From NCBI GenBank assembly GCA_002725175.2, contig PBQX02000104.1, forward strand, positions 1-29,142: 29,142 nt of DNA, given 5' to 3'. The stretch is from CACKLF01 sp002725175 (GTDB lineage: Bacteria; Pseudomonadota; Alphaproteobacteria; Rhodobacterales; Rhodobacteraceae). The translations under genes and the position numbers were made by a program. The notes beneath the pieces are model-generated. The model had not been told where the DNA came from, searched no databases, and worked only from the letters and a program-made list of their open reading frames with translations. Shown piece after piece: positions 16,585 through 23,371 of this stretch. Position 1 is the stretch's first letter. Every line of letters starts with the position of its first letter.

Positions 16585-17334
16585 ATGAGAAATATTAAAT
16601 ATTTAGCCAGGGATAATTTGGCAGAAATCATTATCAACAGGCCTGAGAAAAAAAATTCTTTAACATCAGAAATGTACGGCGATCTAAAAGAATGCTTCGA
16701 TCGCGCTTCAGATGATAGGAAAATTCGGCTGGTTATTTTGAAGGGTCAAGGTGAAGTATTCACAGCTGGAAATGATATTAACGATTTTGTTAGTATNCCA
16801 GAAGGTGTAGACTGCAGAGAAACAAACGTCATTAAATTTATTCAAACGGTAAGTGATTTCCAAAAGCCAATAATTGCGAATGTAAAAGGTTTAGCCATCG
16901 GNATAGGAGTAACCATATTAATGCACTGTGATTTTGTCTACTCCACAAAAGANACAAGATTTTTGTTACCGTTTGTTAATTTGGGCCTTTGCCCAGAAGC
17001 CGCATCTTCTATTTTGATACCCTTAAATTCAAACATGTTGATTGCTAAAGAAAAACTTCTTTTAGGAGAGCCTTTCGACCCTGCTGAGGCCCTAAATATG
17101 GGGATTGTTTCCAAAATTTATGATACAGAGAAGGAAATGGTAGAAACAACTTCTGAAACAGCCAAAAAAATATGTAATTTACCAAGCTCTTCAATTTCAT
17201 TCACTAAAAAACTGATTAATCAGACCTTTAAGGAAATGATAAAAAATCGCATACTCATGGAGGGACAAAAACTTTTTGAACTTCTCCACTCCGACGAAGC
17301 TAAAGCTGCATTTTCAAAGTTCTTAAAAAATTGA
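16585..17334 (+). CDS. Enoyl-CoA hydratase/isomerase family protein
   Basis: A 249-residue crotonase-fold enzyme. The oxyanion-hole residues are in FTAGNDINDF (about 59-68) and KGLAIGIGVT (about 101-110; one codon is GGN, which is Gly whatever the base). The second acid position is Glu138 in LGLCPEAASS. The first catalytic Glu of true hydratases is not obvious, as the equivalent stretch is IGVTILMHCD. This pattern is nearer to isomerases or other crotonase members than to classical enoyl-CoA hydratase. AGGAAA lies upstream of the ATG. It follows the AidB-type dehydrogenase by 35 bases and is probably cotranscribed. Confidence 0.85.
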   Translation: MRNIKYLARDNLAEIIINRPEKKNSLTSEMYGDLKECFDRASDDRKIRLVILKGQGEVFTAGNDINDFVSXPEGVDCRETNVIKFIQTVSDFQKPIIANVKGLAIXIGVTILMHCDFVYSTKXTRFLLPFVNLGLCPEAASSILIPLNSNMLIAKEKLLLGEPFDPAEALNMGIVSKIYDTEKEMVETTSETAKKICNLPSSSISFTKKLINQTFKEMIKNRILMEGQKLFELLHSDEAKAAFSKFLKN

Positions 17335-17336
17335 TT

Positions 17337-17651
17337 CTAATTCATCCAGATTGAAACATTATAAGTAGGCAGTGCTTCCTCAAATTTCGGTACAAAATCA
17401 AAAATTCTAGCCTTTATTTTCTTTCCAGATTTTATACCCGCAAGAACTGTNTCTGAAGTCCCATCTGGCAAGTAGCCTACGATGTCNTTTTTTGAAAATT
17501 TCANGCCCATAATATTTTTTTTATGAGTAGCCGAAAGCTGCACTCTATTGTCCTTGGTTAAATTAACCTCGGCCCATTTGCCAATATTTTCTCGGACCTT
17601 TTCTAGTCCAGCTGAAATTGATTTTACTTCTATTTCTTCCATTCTATACAT
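17337..17651 (-). CDS. Conserved-looking small protein of unknown function
   Basis: About 104 residues from the ATG at 17651, which has GGAG six bases upstream; the open frame extends to 17663. I do not recognise the family. The product is soluble with no signal peptide. It starts with a helical segment (MEEIEVKSISAGLEKVRENI) and continues with strands around GKWAEVNLT, NRVQLSA and KIKARIFDFVP. The end is LPTYNVSIWMN. The segment KFSKxDIVGYLPDGTSxTVLAGIKSGKKIKARI suggests a small beta-rich fold. It ends tail-to-tail with the crotonase gene, two bases apart. It is the last minus-strand gene before the long gene-free stretch, so it must have its own promoter near 17660-17720. Confidence 0.6.
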   Translation of the reverse strand: MYRMEEIEVKSISAGLEKVRENIGKWAEVNLTKDNRVQLSATHKKNIMGXKFSKXDIVGYLPDGTSXTVLAGIKSGKKIKARIFDFVPKFEEALPTYNVSIWMN

Positions 17652-17669
17652 TAAACACTCCATCTTTTA

Positions 17670-17698
17670 TTGTCAAAATTCTGACGTTTATTTATATA
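17670..17698 (+). promoter_or_regulatory. Possible promoter for a small RNA
   Basis: TTGTCA (17670-17675) and TATATA (17693-17698) are separated by 17 bp on the plus strand. The first matches a -35 box at five of six positions. In DNA this AT-rich the -10 match is weak evidence; the main support is the terminator about 200 bases downstream with no protein gene between. Confidence 0.3.
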
Positions 17699-17704
17699 AA
17701 ATTA

Positions 17705-17898
17705 AAGAAGCAAATAGCATGCCACTTTTTAATTTTAATTTNTTAATTTTNTAAGTATNTGTTTTAAATTACTTTTTTTTNAAAAAAAAATAATTTTTTT
17801 ACATTGGCATGCTTTATGCTTTTCTATGTTTTAGATATTTTTTCATATTTAAACCTCCCTAAAACTGACCAGGCCAAAAGGCCTGGTTTTCTTTTTTT
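17705..17898 (+). ncRNA. Candidate small RNA with CCUCCC segment and terminator
   Basis: A transcript from the promoter-like pair at 17670-17698 to the terminator would be about 195 nt. AGCATGCCA (17716-17724) and TGGCATGCT (17805-17813) can pair and close an AU-rich domain. An unpaired ACCTCCCT lies at 17853-17860, just before the terminator stem. Several alphaproteobacterial small RNAs carry such anti-Shine-Dalgarno CCUCC segments and use them to block ribosome binding on target mRNAs. No open frame of useful length is present on this strand. The elements are seen; expression and function are inferred. Confidence 0.35.
17868..17898 (+). terminator. Rho-independent terminator
   Basis: ACCAGGCC pairs perfectly with GGCCTGGT around an AAAA loop (17868-17887) and is followed by TTTCTTTTTTT. 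It works only on the plus strand; the other side lacks a good T-run. No plus-strand protein gene ends just before it. The nearest plus-strand stop is the crotonase gene at 17334, more than 500 bases upstream with an opposing gene between. Confidence 0.85.
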
Positions 17899-17958
17899 AA
17901 AATCTAAATGTATATCGAGAAAAATAGTTTTTATATTTTTCTTTTAAATTTTTCCTAG

Positions 17959-18043
17959 TTAACGTATCGTTAGAATCATAAAGAGCCAGTTTATGGCTAA
18001 GTTTAGGGGGATAATGCCGGCAGACTTTTTGCCGGCATTCTAA
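17959..18043 (+). promoter_or_regulatory. Structured leader or attenuator before the LysE-type gene
   Basis: Three local stems follow each other: TAACG/CGTTA (17960-17972), AGCCA/TGGCT (17984-17998), and a perfect 10-bp stem AATGCCGGCA/TGCCGGCATT with a seven-base loop (18013-18039). The last stem ends 32 bases before the LysE-type start codon and is followed by CTAATTTTAAC, a poor T-tail. A 16-codon frame, MAKFRGIMPADFLPAF (17993-18043), runs through the last two stems, with an internal ATG after AGGGGG. This could be an attenuator with a leader peptide, a terminator with a weak tail, or the end of a second small transcript. Confidence 0.35.
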
Positions 18044-18071
18044 TTTTAACAGCCTTAACTTCTAGGACATA

Positions 18072-18668
18072 ATGCTTGCTTTTGGTTTTGCAGTTTTTTT
18101 TCTCATTATCACCCCTGGTCCAGCTGTACTTTCTTTAGCTGGTGTAGGGGCTTCTTTCTCTTTCAATAGTGGCCTCAAATTCTTAACTGGGCTGGCAATC
18201 GGACACATTGCTGTCTCAATACTTGTAATCACTGGNATTGCATCTGTAATTTTCTCCCTTCCCTACATGAGAACAGTTTTTCTTTTGATATCTACGAGCT
18301 TTTTGTTCTTACTCTCATATAAGATTATAACTAAAGGCTCNAATATTGCTTTTTCAAGTCATCTTGCAATTCCCTCANCATTCGATGGAATTATTCTCCA
18401 GCTTATGAATCCAAAAGCTTACGCTGTTCATACTATAGTATTTTCNGGATTTTCTATTTTCCCAGATAGNTTTCTGTNTGAAACAATATGGAAGTTTTTA
18501 GTAATGAATGCAATTTGGTTCCCTTTACACTTTGCTTGGCTGGCTGCAGGATCAAGTATTCAAAGAATATCCCTCGCCCCCGCAACCCATAATAAAATTA
18601 ATATGACTATGGGTGGGCTCCTTTTTGTCACAGCTTTACTTAGCTTTTTGTCTATAAGAACTTTGTAG
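18072..18668 (+). CDS. LysE/RhtB family amino acid exporter
   Basis: A 198-residue inner-membrane protein with six hydrophobic segments. The start MLAFGFAVFFLIITPGPAVLSLAGVGASFSFNSGLKFLTGLAIGH contains the LysE/RhtB signature TPGPxxL....G...G...G..FxxGxxxGH. The later motif LQLMNPKAYAVHTIVF is the family's second conserved block (NPK). Family members export amino acids such as lysine, homoserine or threonine; the substrate is unknown here. The ATG has AGGAC nearby. It has a long leader with strong hairpins, so its expression may be regulated after transcription starts. Confidence 0.82.
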   Translation: MLAFGFAVFFLIITPGPAVLSLAGVGASFSFNSGLKFLTGLAIGHIAVSILVITXIASVIFSLPYMRTVFLLISTSFLFLLSYKIITKGXNIAFSSHLAIPSXFDGIILQLMNPKAYAVHTIVFXGFSIFPDXFLXETIWKFLVMNAIWFPLHFAWLAAGSSIQRISLAPATHNKINMTMGGLLFVTALLSFLSIRTL

Positions 18669-18677
18669 AAATTTATG

Positions 18678-19268
18678 CTATTCTAATTCCATTAATATTT
18701 CATTTCTTCTAAAAATACTGGGTGTCATTGGATCATTATAAAATGCATAAATTAACCTTAAAGGATTGACATAACCTTCGGCCTCTAACCAATTTCTCAG
18801 CAATGTCTCCTGCCGCTTAAACTCGATATCATCCCANCTGCCGCTAAAGCGNACCGCCNCGACTTTGACGCCTTTCATTTCATTAAGTTTTATTTCTGAA
18901 TTTTCTGGCTTAGGAATATTCTTGTATGAAAATTTCTTCGGCATAACAAAAGAAATTTTCCATTCATCTTCTTTACTACCCTTAAACTGCATTACGGGAA
19001 CAGTCATAGAAATAGCCCCACCTTCTCTATCTTTGCCCCCTATATACCTTGCCAGATACGGAAAAGCACTTCGAAGCGCCGTATCCCTTTTGCCTCTTCG
19101 AACTAAAGAAGCAATTAGCATTTTAGGATAACTTCTAACTTCAAAATTTCCTGATTTTTTTATTACTTGGTACTTAGGCTCCTCAAAAAACCTAGGNAGC
19201 AAAACCCAAAAAGCTAAAAAAAGGAGCAAACAGGAAATCAGCACAACGGACCAAAAGGTAGTACTCAT
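18678..19268 (-). CDS. SOUL heme-binding family protein, membrane-anchored
   Basis: A 196-residue protein with a single hydrophobic N-terminal segment (about residues 5-23), then a SOUL domain. Family features are EPKYQVIKKSGNFEVRSYPKMLIA at the start of the domain, the GGKDREGGAISMTVPVMQ block, WKISFVMPKKF, and the C-terminal RRNEILMELE. The family is named for heme binding in vertebrates. Bacterial members are mostly uncharacterised and the heme ligand is not conserved. It was probably exported across or anchored in the inner membrane. It runs tail-to-tail with the LysE-type gene, ten bases apart. Its start codon lies at the edge of the cold-shock gene's upstream region. Confidence 0.82.
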   Translation of the reverse strand: MSTTFWSVVLISCLLLFLAFWVLXPRFFEEPKYQVIKKSGNFEVRSYPKMLIASLVRRGKRDTALRSAFPYLARYIGGKDREGGAISMTVPVMQFKGSKEDEWKISFVMPKKFSYKNIPKPENSEIKLNEMKGVKVXAXRFSGXWDDIEFKRQETLLRNWLEAEGYVNPLRLIYAFYNDPMTPSIFRRNEILMELE

Positions 19269-19384
19269 TATTCATCTCACTCTAATATAATTCAGTAAAT
19301 GAATTTTCTAGTATCCATAATTACTTAAATCTATAAGTATTTTTCATTTTATATACATTTTTTTGATAAATTATAATTATTTTC

Positions 19385-19540
19385 TTGCAAATTTTACCTT
19401 AATAGTACTTATACGAGTGGCGAAAGTTATTTTCATCGACCACTGTTTCTCGTTTTTCGGCTTCAGTCTCTCGATCTACTAATGACTAAAGCGAGGCCTG
19501 AGTAATGATGCTTAGGAGTAATAAAACGGAGTAAAAGATA
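19385..19540 (+). promoter_or_regulatory. Promoter and long leader of the cold-shock gene
   Basis: TTGCAA (19385-19390) and TTATAC (19409-19414) form a promoter with 18-bp spacing. The predicted leader is about 120 bases, typical of cspA-type genes, whose leaders act as RNA thermometers. It contains a pyrimidine-rich part and a nine-codon frame (MMLRSNKTE, 19505-19534) that ends six bases before the csp ATG and covers its ACGGAG ribosome-binding site. I see no strong perfect hairpin in it. Confidence 0.45.
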
Positions 19541-19753
19541 ATGCCAAATGGTAAGGTAAAATGGTTTAACCCAGTCAAAGGATATGGCTTCATTGAACCA
19601 GAAGACGGTGGAAAAGACGTATTTGTTCACGTGACAGCTGTAAGAGCTGCCGGGCTAGAAACTTTAAAAGATGACCAGGCCGTCACTTTTGAAATTGAAA
19701 CAGCCGAAGATGGAAGGCAGTCCGCNACAGATATTGCGATAGCTTANCCGTAA
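19541..19753 (+). CDS. Cold-shock domain protein (CspA family)
   Basis: A 70-residue single cold-shock domain that binds single-stranded RNA or DNA. It begins MPNGKVKWFNPVKGYGFIEPEDGGKDVFVHVTAV, with RNP1 KGYGFI (residues 13-18) and RNP2 VFVHV (27-31) intact. Aromatic residues Trp8, Phe9, Tyr15 and Phe17 form the usual nucleic acid platform. The length is standard for the family. GGAG lies nine bases upstream of the ATG, in a long leader. It is probably monocistronic, as the next gene begins 74 bases on with only a weak imperfect hairpin between. Confidence 0.93.
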   Translation: MPNGKVKWFNPVKGYGFIEPEDGGKDVFVHVTAVRAAGLETLKDDQAVTFEIETAEDGRQSXTDIAIAXP

Positions 19754-19827
19754 GAAAAGTCTTTCACAGATTGAAGATCGTCTTATCTGACCTTTACCTT
19801 TGAATTATATTAGCTCAATAATTTAAT

Positions 19828-20604
19828 GTGAAAATGGTTGAGACTTTAAGAGTAAATAACCTTAAAAAAACTTATGGNGGATTGGAAGCCGTGAGAGGGA
19901 TATCCTTCGGGGTGGAAGAAGGAAGTATTTTTGGTCTAATTGGACCAAATGGGGCAGGGAAAACCACCACCTTTAATATAATAGCAGGTGCAGAAAAACC
20001 AACTGAGGGAACCGTTATCCTCAATGGGGAAGATATTACGGGGNTATCTACTGATAACCTATATAAGATAGGCTTAGTTAGAACTTTTCAACTGAGCCAC
20101 GAGTACGCCAAAATGACCACCCTTGAAAATTTAATGGTTGCTGCTTCTGACCAACCAGGAGAAAAAATATTTATGAACTGGTTTTCTCCAAAATCCGTNG
20201 CTGATAGAGAAAAAGAAGTCTTGGGTAGAGCTTTGGAGAGTTTGGATTTCCTGGGGCTCACACAAGTTAAGAATGAATTGGCTGGCAATCTATCAGGGGG
20301 ACAAAAAAAGCTTCTTGAACTTGGACGCACAATGATGACTGATGCTAANCTTGTTTTGTTAGATGAACCAGGGGCCGGNGTTAACCCAACATTAATGTTG
20401 AAAATTATTGAAATGATAAGAAAGCTTAACCAGGAGCGTGGATATACCTTTTGCATAATCGAGCATGATATGGATTTAATTGCTGACCTATGTGAGCAAG
20501 TTGTGGTGCTCGCAGAGGGTAAAATTTTAACTGAAGGAACAATGGACCAAGTTAGGGTAAATGAGAAAGTAATTGATGCCTATTTTGGAGGTGATCTAGC
20601 ATGA
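19828..20604 (+). CDS. livG: Branched-chain amino acid-type ABC transporter ATPase LivG
   Basis: A 258-residue ATPase. Walker A is GPNGAGKTT (39-47), the signature is NLSGGQKKLLELGRTMM, Walker B is LVLLDEPGAGVNP and the H-loop is IIEHDMDLI. The C-terminal EKVIDAYFGG is typical of LivG/UrtD. The start is either GTG at 19828 or ATG at 19834; neither has a clear ribosome-binding site. It overlaps livF by ATGA. It is the first of five transporter genes in the order G-F-H-M-J. Substrate class is set by the binding protein and may be any amino acid or small amide, not only Leu/Ile/Val. Confidence 0.9.
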   Translation: MKMVETLRVNNLKKTYXGLEAVRGISFGVEEGSIFGLIGPNGAGKTTTFNIIAGAEKPTEGTVILNGEDITGXSTDNLYKIGLVRTFQLSHEYAKMTTLENLMVAASDQPGEKIFMNWFSPKSXADREKEVLGRALESLDFLGLTQVKNELAGNLSGGQKKLLELGRTMMTDAXLVLLDEPGAXVNPTLMLKIIEMIRKLNQERGYTFCIIEHDMDLIADLCEQVVVLAEGKILTEGTMDQVRVNEKVIDAYFGGDLA

Positions 20605-21323
20605 CATCTCAGTCNGAAATAATGANCGTGAGTAACCTTTTTGCTGGTTACGGAGAAACAGAAATTCTTCATGGGATAAATCTAAATGTAAATGATGGGG
20701 AAATAGTNTGTGTGATAGGGCCTAATGGCGCTGGAAAATCAACAGTTTTGAAAGCAATTNTAGGCCAAATAAATATTAGAGATGGATCAATTAATTTGGC
20801 TGATCAAGATATAGTAAATACGCCAACNACAGAAATCATAAANAAAGGAATAAGCTATGTTCCTCAAACTAATAATGTTTTTGTGAGCTTAACTGTCGAA
20901 GAGAANCTGGAAATGGGCGCATGGGTTAATCCAGAATATACACAAAAAAAACTNATAGAAATGTATGAACTTTTCCCAGACTTAAGTGAGAAAAGAAAGC
21001 AGCCGGCTGGATCTCTCTCTGGNGGTCAAAGGCAGATGGTTGCAATGGCAAAAGCATTAATGGTCAATGCAAAAATCCTATTACTAGATGAGCCCACAGC
21101 TGGTTTGTCACCCAAATATCGTTCAGAAATATTTTCAACTATTAAAACTATTAATAATAATGGTGTGCCGATACTTATGGTTGAACAAAATGCTAAGCAG
21201 GCTTTAGGCGTCTCAGACAGAGGTTATATTCTAGTCGACGGCGCAAATAGGCATACAGGATCTGGAATAGATCTTATCAACGACAAAGAGGTTGCTAGAA
21301 TGTTTCTTGGAAGTAGGGAGTAG
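20601..21323 (+). CDS. livF: Branched-chain amino acid-type ABC transporter ATPase LivF
   Basis: A 240-residue ATPase, the partner of LivG. Walker A is GPNGAGKST (40-48), the signature is LSGGQRQMVAMAKALM (the ambiguous codon is GGN, so Gly) and Walker B is ILLLDEPTAGLSP. VEQNAKQALGVSDRGYILVDGANRHTG is the typical LivF C-terminal stretch. The ATGA overlap with livG and a five-base gap to livH point to one operon. Several N positions fall at third bases. Confidence 0.9.
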   Translation: MTSQXEIMXVSNLFAGYGETEILHGINLNVNDGEIXCVIGPNGAGKSTVLKAIXGQINIRDGSINLADQDIVNTPXTEIIXKGISYVPQTNNVFVSLTVEEXLEMGAWVNPEYTQKKXIEMYELFPDLSEKRKQPAGSLSXGQRQMVAMAKALMVNAKILLLDEPTAGLSPKYRSEIFSTIKTINNNGVPILMVEQNAKQALGVSDRGYILVDGANRHTGSGIDLINDKEVARMFLGSRE

Positions 21324-21328
21324 ACCCC

Positions 21329-22279
21329 ATGTGGGACAGCTTCGGATTTGAATTTGTAAATTATTACTTTGTGCCAGGCTTAGTGCTAGGCTGTATTTAT
21401 GCTCTTGGAGCAATAGGTATTACCCTTACGTTTGGAATNCTNAGGTTTGCAAATTTTGCNCATGGTGAAATTATGATGACAGGGGCTTTCCTAACNTGGA
21501 CATTCTTAGAGTTATCAAAGTTGATTTTTGGATTTTATTTTCATCCTCTAATTGCCTGTATNCCTTCTATTTTTATTGCCATTGCGATAGCTCTTTCCGT
21601 NGACCGCTTTTTTTACAAGCCATTTAGAGATTCNCCAACAATTATGATTGTTATGGCAAGTTTTGGAATGATGCTAATTATTAGNAGTTTAGTTCAAGTA
21701 ATTTGGGGCCCAAATCAAATAACTTTTGTAAAGGGAATTGCTAAACCTAATGGGATTTTACGAGATCTATCTGGAAGTTTTGACATGATGCTTTTGGTGC
21801 CTAGTAAGCATATATTTATTATACTAGGTACGNTAATTATAATGCTTGCATTCAACTATATGCTAACAAAAACAAGAATTGGAAAAGCGATGCGCGCAGT
21901 ATCCGACAGTCCTGATTTAGCAAAGGTAACAGGTATTGATGTTGAACAAGTTATTCGCGCTACTTGGTATGTTGGTGGATTTTGTGCTGTAATGGCCGGA
22001 GTTTTCATGGCTATGGATACTCAATTCATAATGAGTACGATGGGCTTTAGAATGCTTTTACCGATGTTTGCAGCAGCTATACTAGGTGGAATTGGACGAC
22101 CATTTGGGGCGGTATTGGGAGGATTGGTAATCGGTTTTGCAGAAGAACTATCTGCCTACCCCTGGTTCGGGAATGGGCCATTACTTAGCCCAGGTTATAA
22201 GAGTGGGGTCGCATTTTCAATTTTAGTANTTATGCTGATATTCAGACCGAGTGGCATTTTGAAGGGTCGGGTATTTTAA
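21329..22279 (+). CDS. livH: Branched-chain amino acid-type ABC transporter permease LivH
   Basis: A 316-residue inner-membrane permease with about eight hydrophobic segments. The start contains LVLGCIYALGAIGITLTFGILRFANFAHGEIMM after reading through ambiguous codons; this is the LivH signature (GxxYALxAxGLxLxxG...N.AHGE). The cytoplasmic loop RIGKAMRAVSDSPDLAKVTGIDVEQVIR, which contacts the ATPases, and AAILGGIGRPFGAVLGGLVIGFAEEL near the C-terminus are equally typical. Its stop overlaps the livM start as TAATG. Confidence 0.9.
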   Translation: MWDSFGFEFVNYYFVPGLVLGCIYALGAIGITLTFGXXRFANFXHGEIMMTGAFLXWTFLELSKLIFGFYFHPLIACXPSIFIAIAIALSXDRFFYKPFRDXPTIMIVMASFGMMLIIXSLVQVIWGPNQITFVKGIAKPNGILRDLSGSFDMMLLVPSKHIFIILGTXIIMLAFNYMLTKTRIGKAMRAVSDSPDLAKVTGIDVEQVIRATWYVGGFCAVMAGVFMAMDTQFIMSTMGFRMLLPMFAAAILGGIGRPFGAVLGGLVIGFAEELSAYPWFGNGPLLSPGYKSGVAFSILVXMLIFRPSGILKGRVF

Positions 22280-23343
22280 TGGATGCACTGATAGGATATT
22301 TTCTTTATTTTCTATCCCTCTTAAGTGTAGGCGGCATTTACGCCTTGTTAGCGCTCGGATTAAATGTAAATTGGGGATTCGCTGGACTTTTCAATGCAGG
22401 AATAGCAGGTTTTGCAGCCGTTGGGGCCTATACTTTTTCCTTACTTACAACTGCAGAAAGTACTTTTCANTATGGTGGCNTAGGGTTGCCAGTAGTGATT
22501 GGTGAAATTGCGGCATTTCTTATTGCTGGAATTATTGCTGCAGTAATAGGGATTATTTGTATCAGACTACGCGCCGATTACCTCGCAATTGCAACAATTG
22601 GCATTGCTGAAATTATTAAATTAATCTTCAAAAATGAAGCAGAATTGACGAATGGCCCCAGGGGGATTAGTAAAATACCAAGAACTTGGGAACACTTCTC
22701 NGAGGCTAGGTATTTTTCATCGCAGCCCTTAAGTTGGTTTGGTGATAGCCAATCATGGCAAGCCTTTTTTGATTCGCTAGTCAATTGGTGGTGGCAACCA
22801 CTCTTCGCTATGACAATATTATTTTTTGTTTTCGTAGTATATATAATGCTTGANAAGGCTCGACTGTCTCCATGGGGACGCATGATGACAGCAATTCGNG
22901 AAAATGAANNCGCTGCAAGAGCNGCTGGAAAAAATGTAACCAAGAGNAGAGTTGAAGCATTTATAATTGGAACAATGATTATGGGTTTAGCAGGTGCATT
23001 GCTAGCACAGCATCTAAGATTTATTGAACCAACTCATACATTTGATCCAAGCAAAATGACATTTTTAGTTTGGGTTATGCTTATAGCAGGAGGATCAGGA
23101 AATAATAGAGGAGCCATATTTGGTGCTTTTCTCATTTGGTTTGTATGGTCAGCAAGTGAATTATTTCTAAACGGNTTTATTGACATTATTGGAAATATTT
23201 TTAACGGTATGGACATAAGTATGCTAAAGAATCGAAGTGGATATTTGCGCATGCTATTAATAGGATTGGTTCTGCAATTTGTTTTGCAAAAATATCCAAA
23301 AGGAATTCTTCCAGAAAGGCGACCCGCAGCTTCTGGAGAATAA
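22279..23343 (+). CDS. livM: Branched-chain amino acid-type ABC transporter permease LivM
   Basis: A 354-residue inner-membrane permease, partner of LivH. Markers are GGIYALLALGLNVNWGFAGLFNAGIAGFAAVGAY at the N-terminus, IRLRADYLAIATIGIAEIIK, the coupling loop WGRMMTAIxENExAARAAGKNVTK and the C-terminal RGAIFGAFLIWFVWSASEL block. The last part ends LRMLLIGLVLQFVLQKYPKGILPERR, also usual for LivM. It overlaps livH by one base and precedes the binding-protein gene by 28 bases. Confidence 0.9.
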   Translation: MDALIGYFLYFLSLLSVGGIYALLALGLNVNWGFAGLFNAGIAGFAAVGAYTFSLLTTAESTFXYGGXGLPVVIGEIAAFLIAGIIAAVIGIICIRLRADYLAIATIGIAEIIKLIFKNEAELTNGPRGISKIPRTWEHFXEARYFSSQPLSWFGDSQSWQAFFDSLVNWWWQPLFAMTILFFVFVVYIMLXKARLSPWGRMMTAIXENEXAARXAGKNVTKXRVEAFIIGTMIMGLAGALLAQHLRFIEPTHTFDPSKMTFLVWVMLIAGGSGNNRGAIFGAFLIWFVWSASELFLNXFIDIIGNIFNGMDISMLKNRSGYLRMLLIGLVLQFVLQKYPKGILPERRPAASGE

Positions 23344-23371
23344 AACTAACAGCGGGAAACAGGGTGATAAA

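Larger units (their letters stand above)
17652..18071. other. Gene-free stretch with two hairpin elements
   Basis: These 420 bases hold no convincing protein gene. The left half is extremely AT-rich, with long T and A runs and four N positions, probably because homopolymer lengths or bases differ between strains. It contains a plus-strand promoter-like pair (17670-17698), an inverted repeat (17716-17724 with 17805-17813) and a clear terminator (17868-17898). The right half holds a set of three local stems (17959-18039) before the LysE-type gene at 18072. The promoter of the small minus-strand gene ending at 17337 must also lie here. Confidence 0.6.

Noticed and set aside
19767..19791. Possible terminator after the cold-shock gene
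   Set aside because: The stem is short and interrupted by unpaired bases, and no T-run follows.
20088..20456. 122-codon open frame on the minus strand inside livG
   Set aside because: It lies wholly within a convincing ATPase gene with intact motifs, and its product resembles no family I know. It is an antisense shadow.
23279..23371. 31-codon N-terminal extension of the livJ-type protein
   Set aside because: The stretch lies in the end of livM in another frame and would hide the clear signal peptide that begins at 23372.
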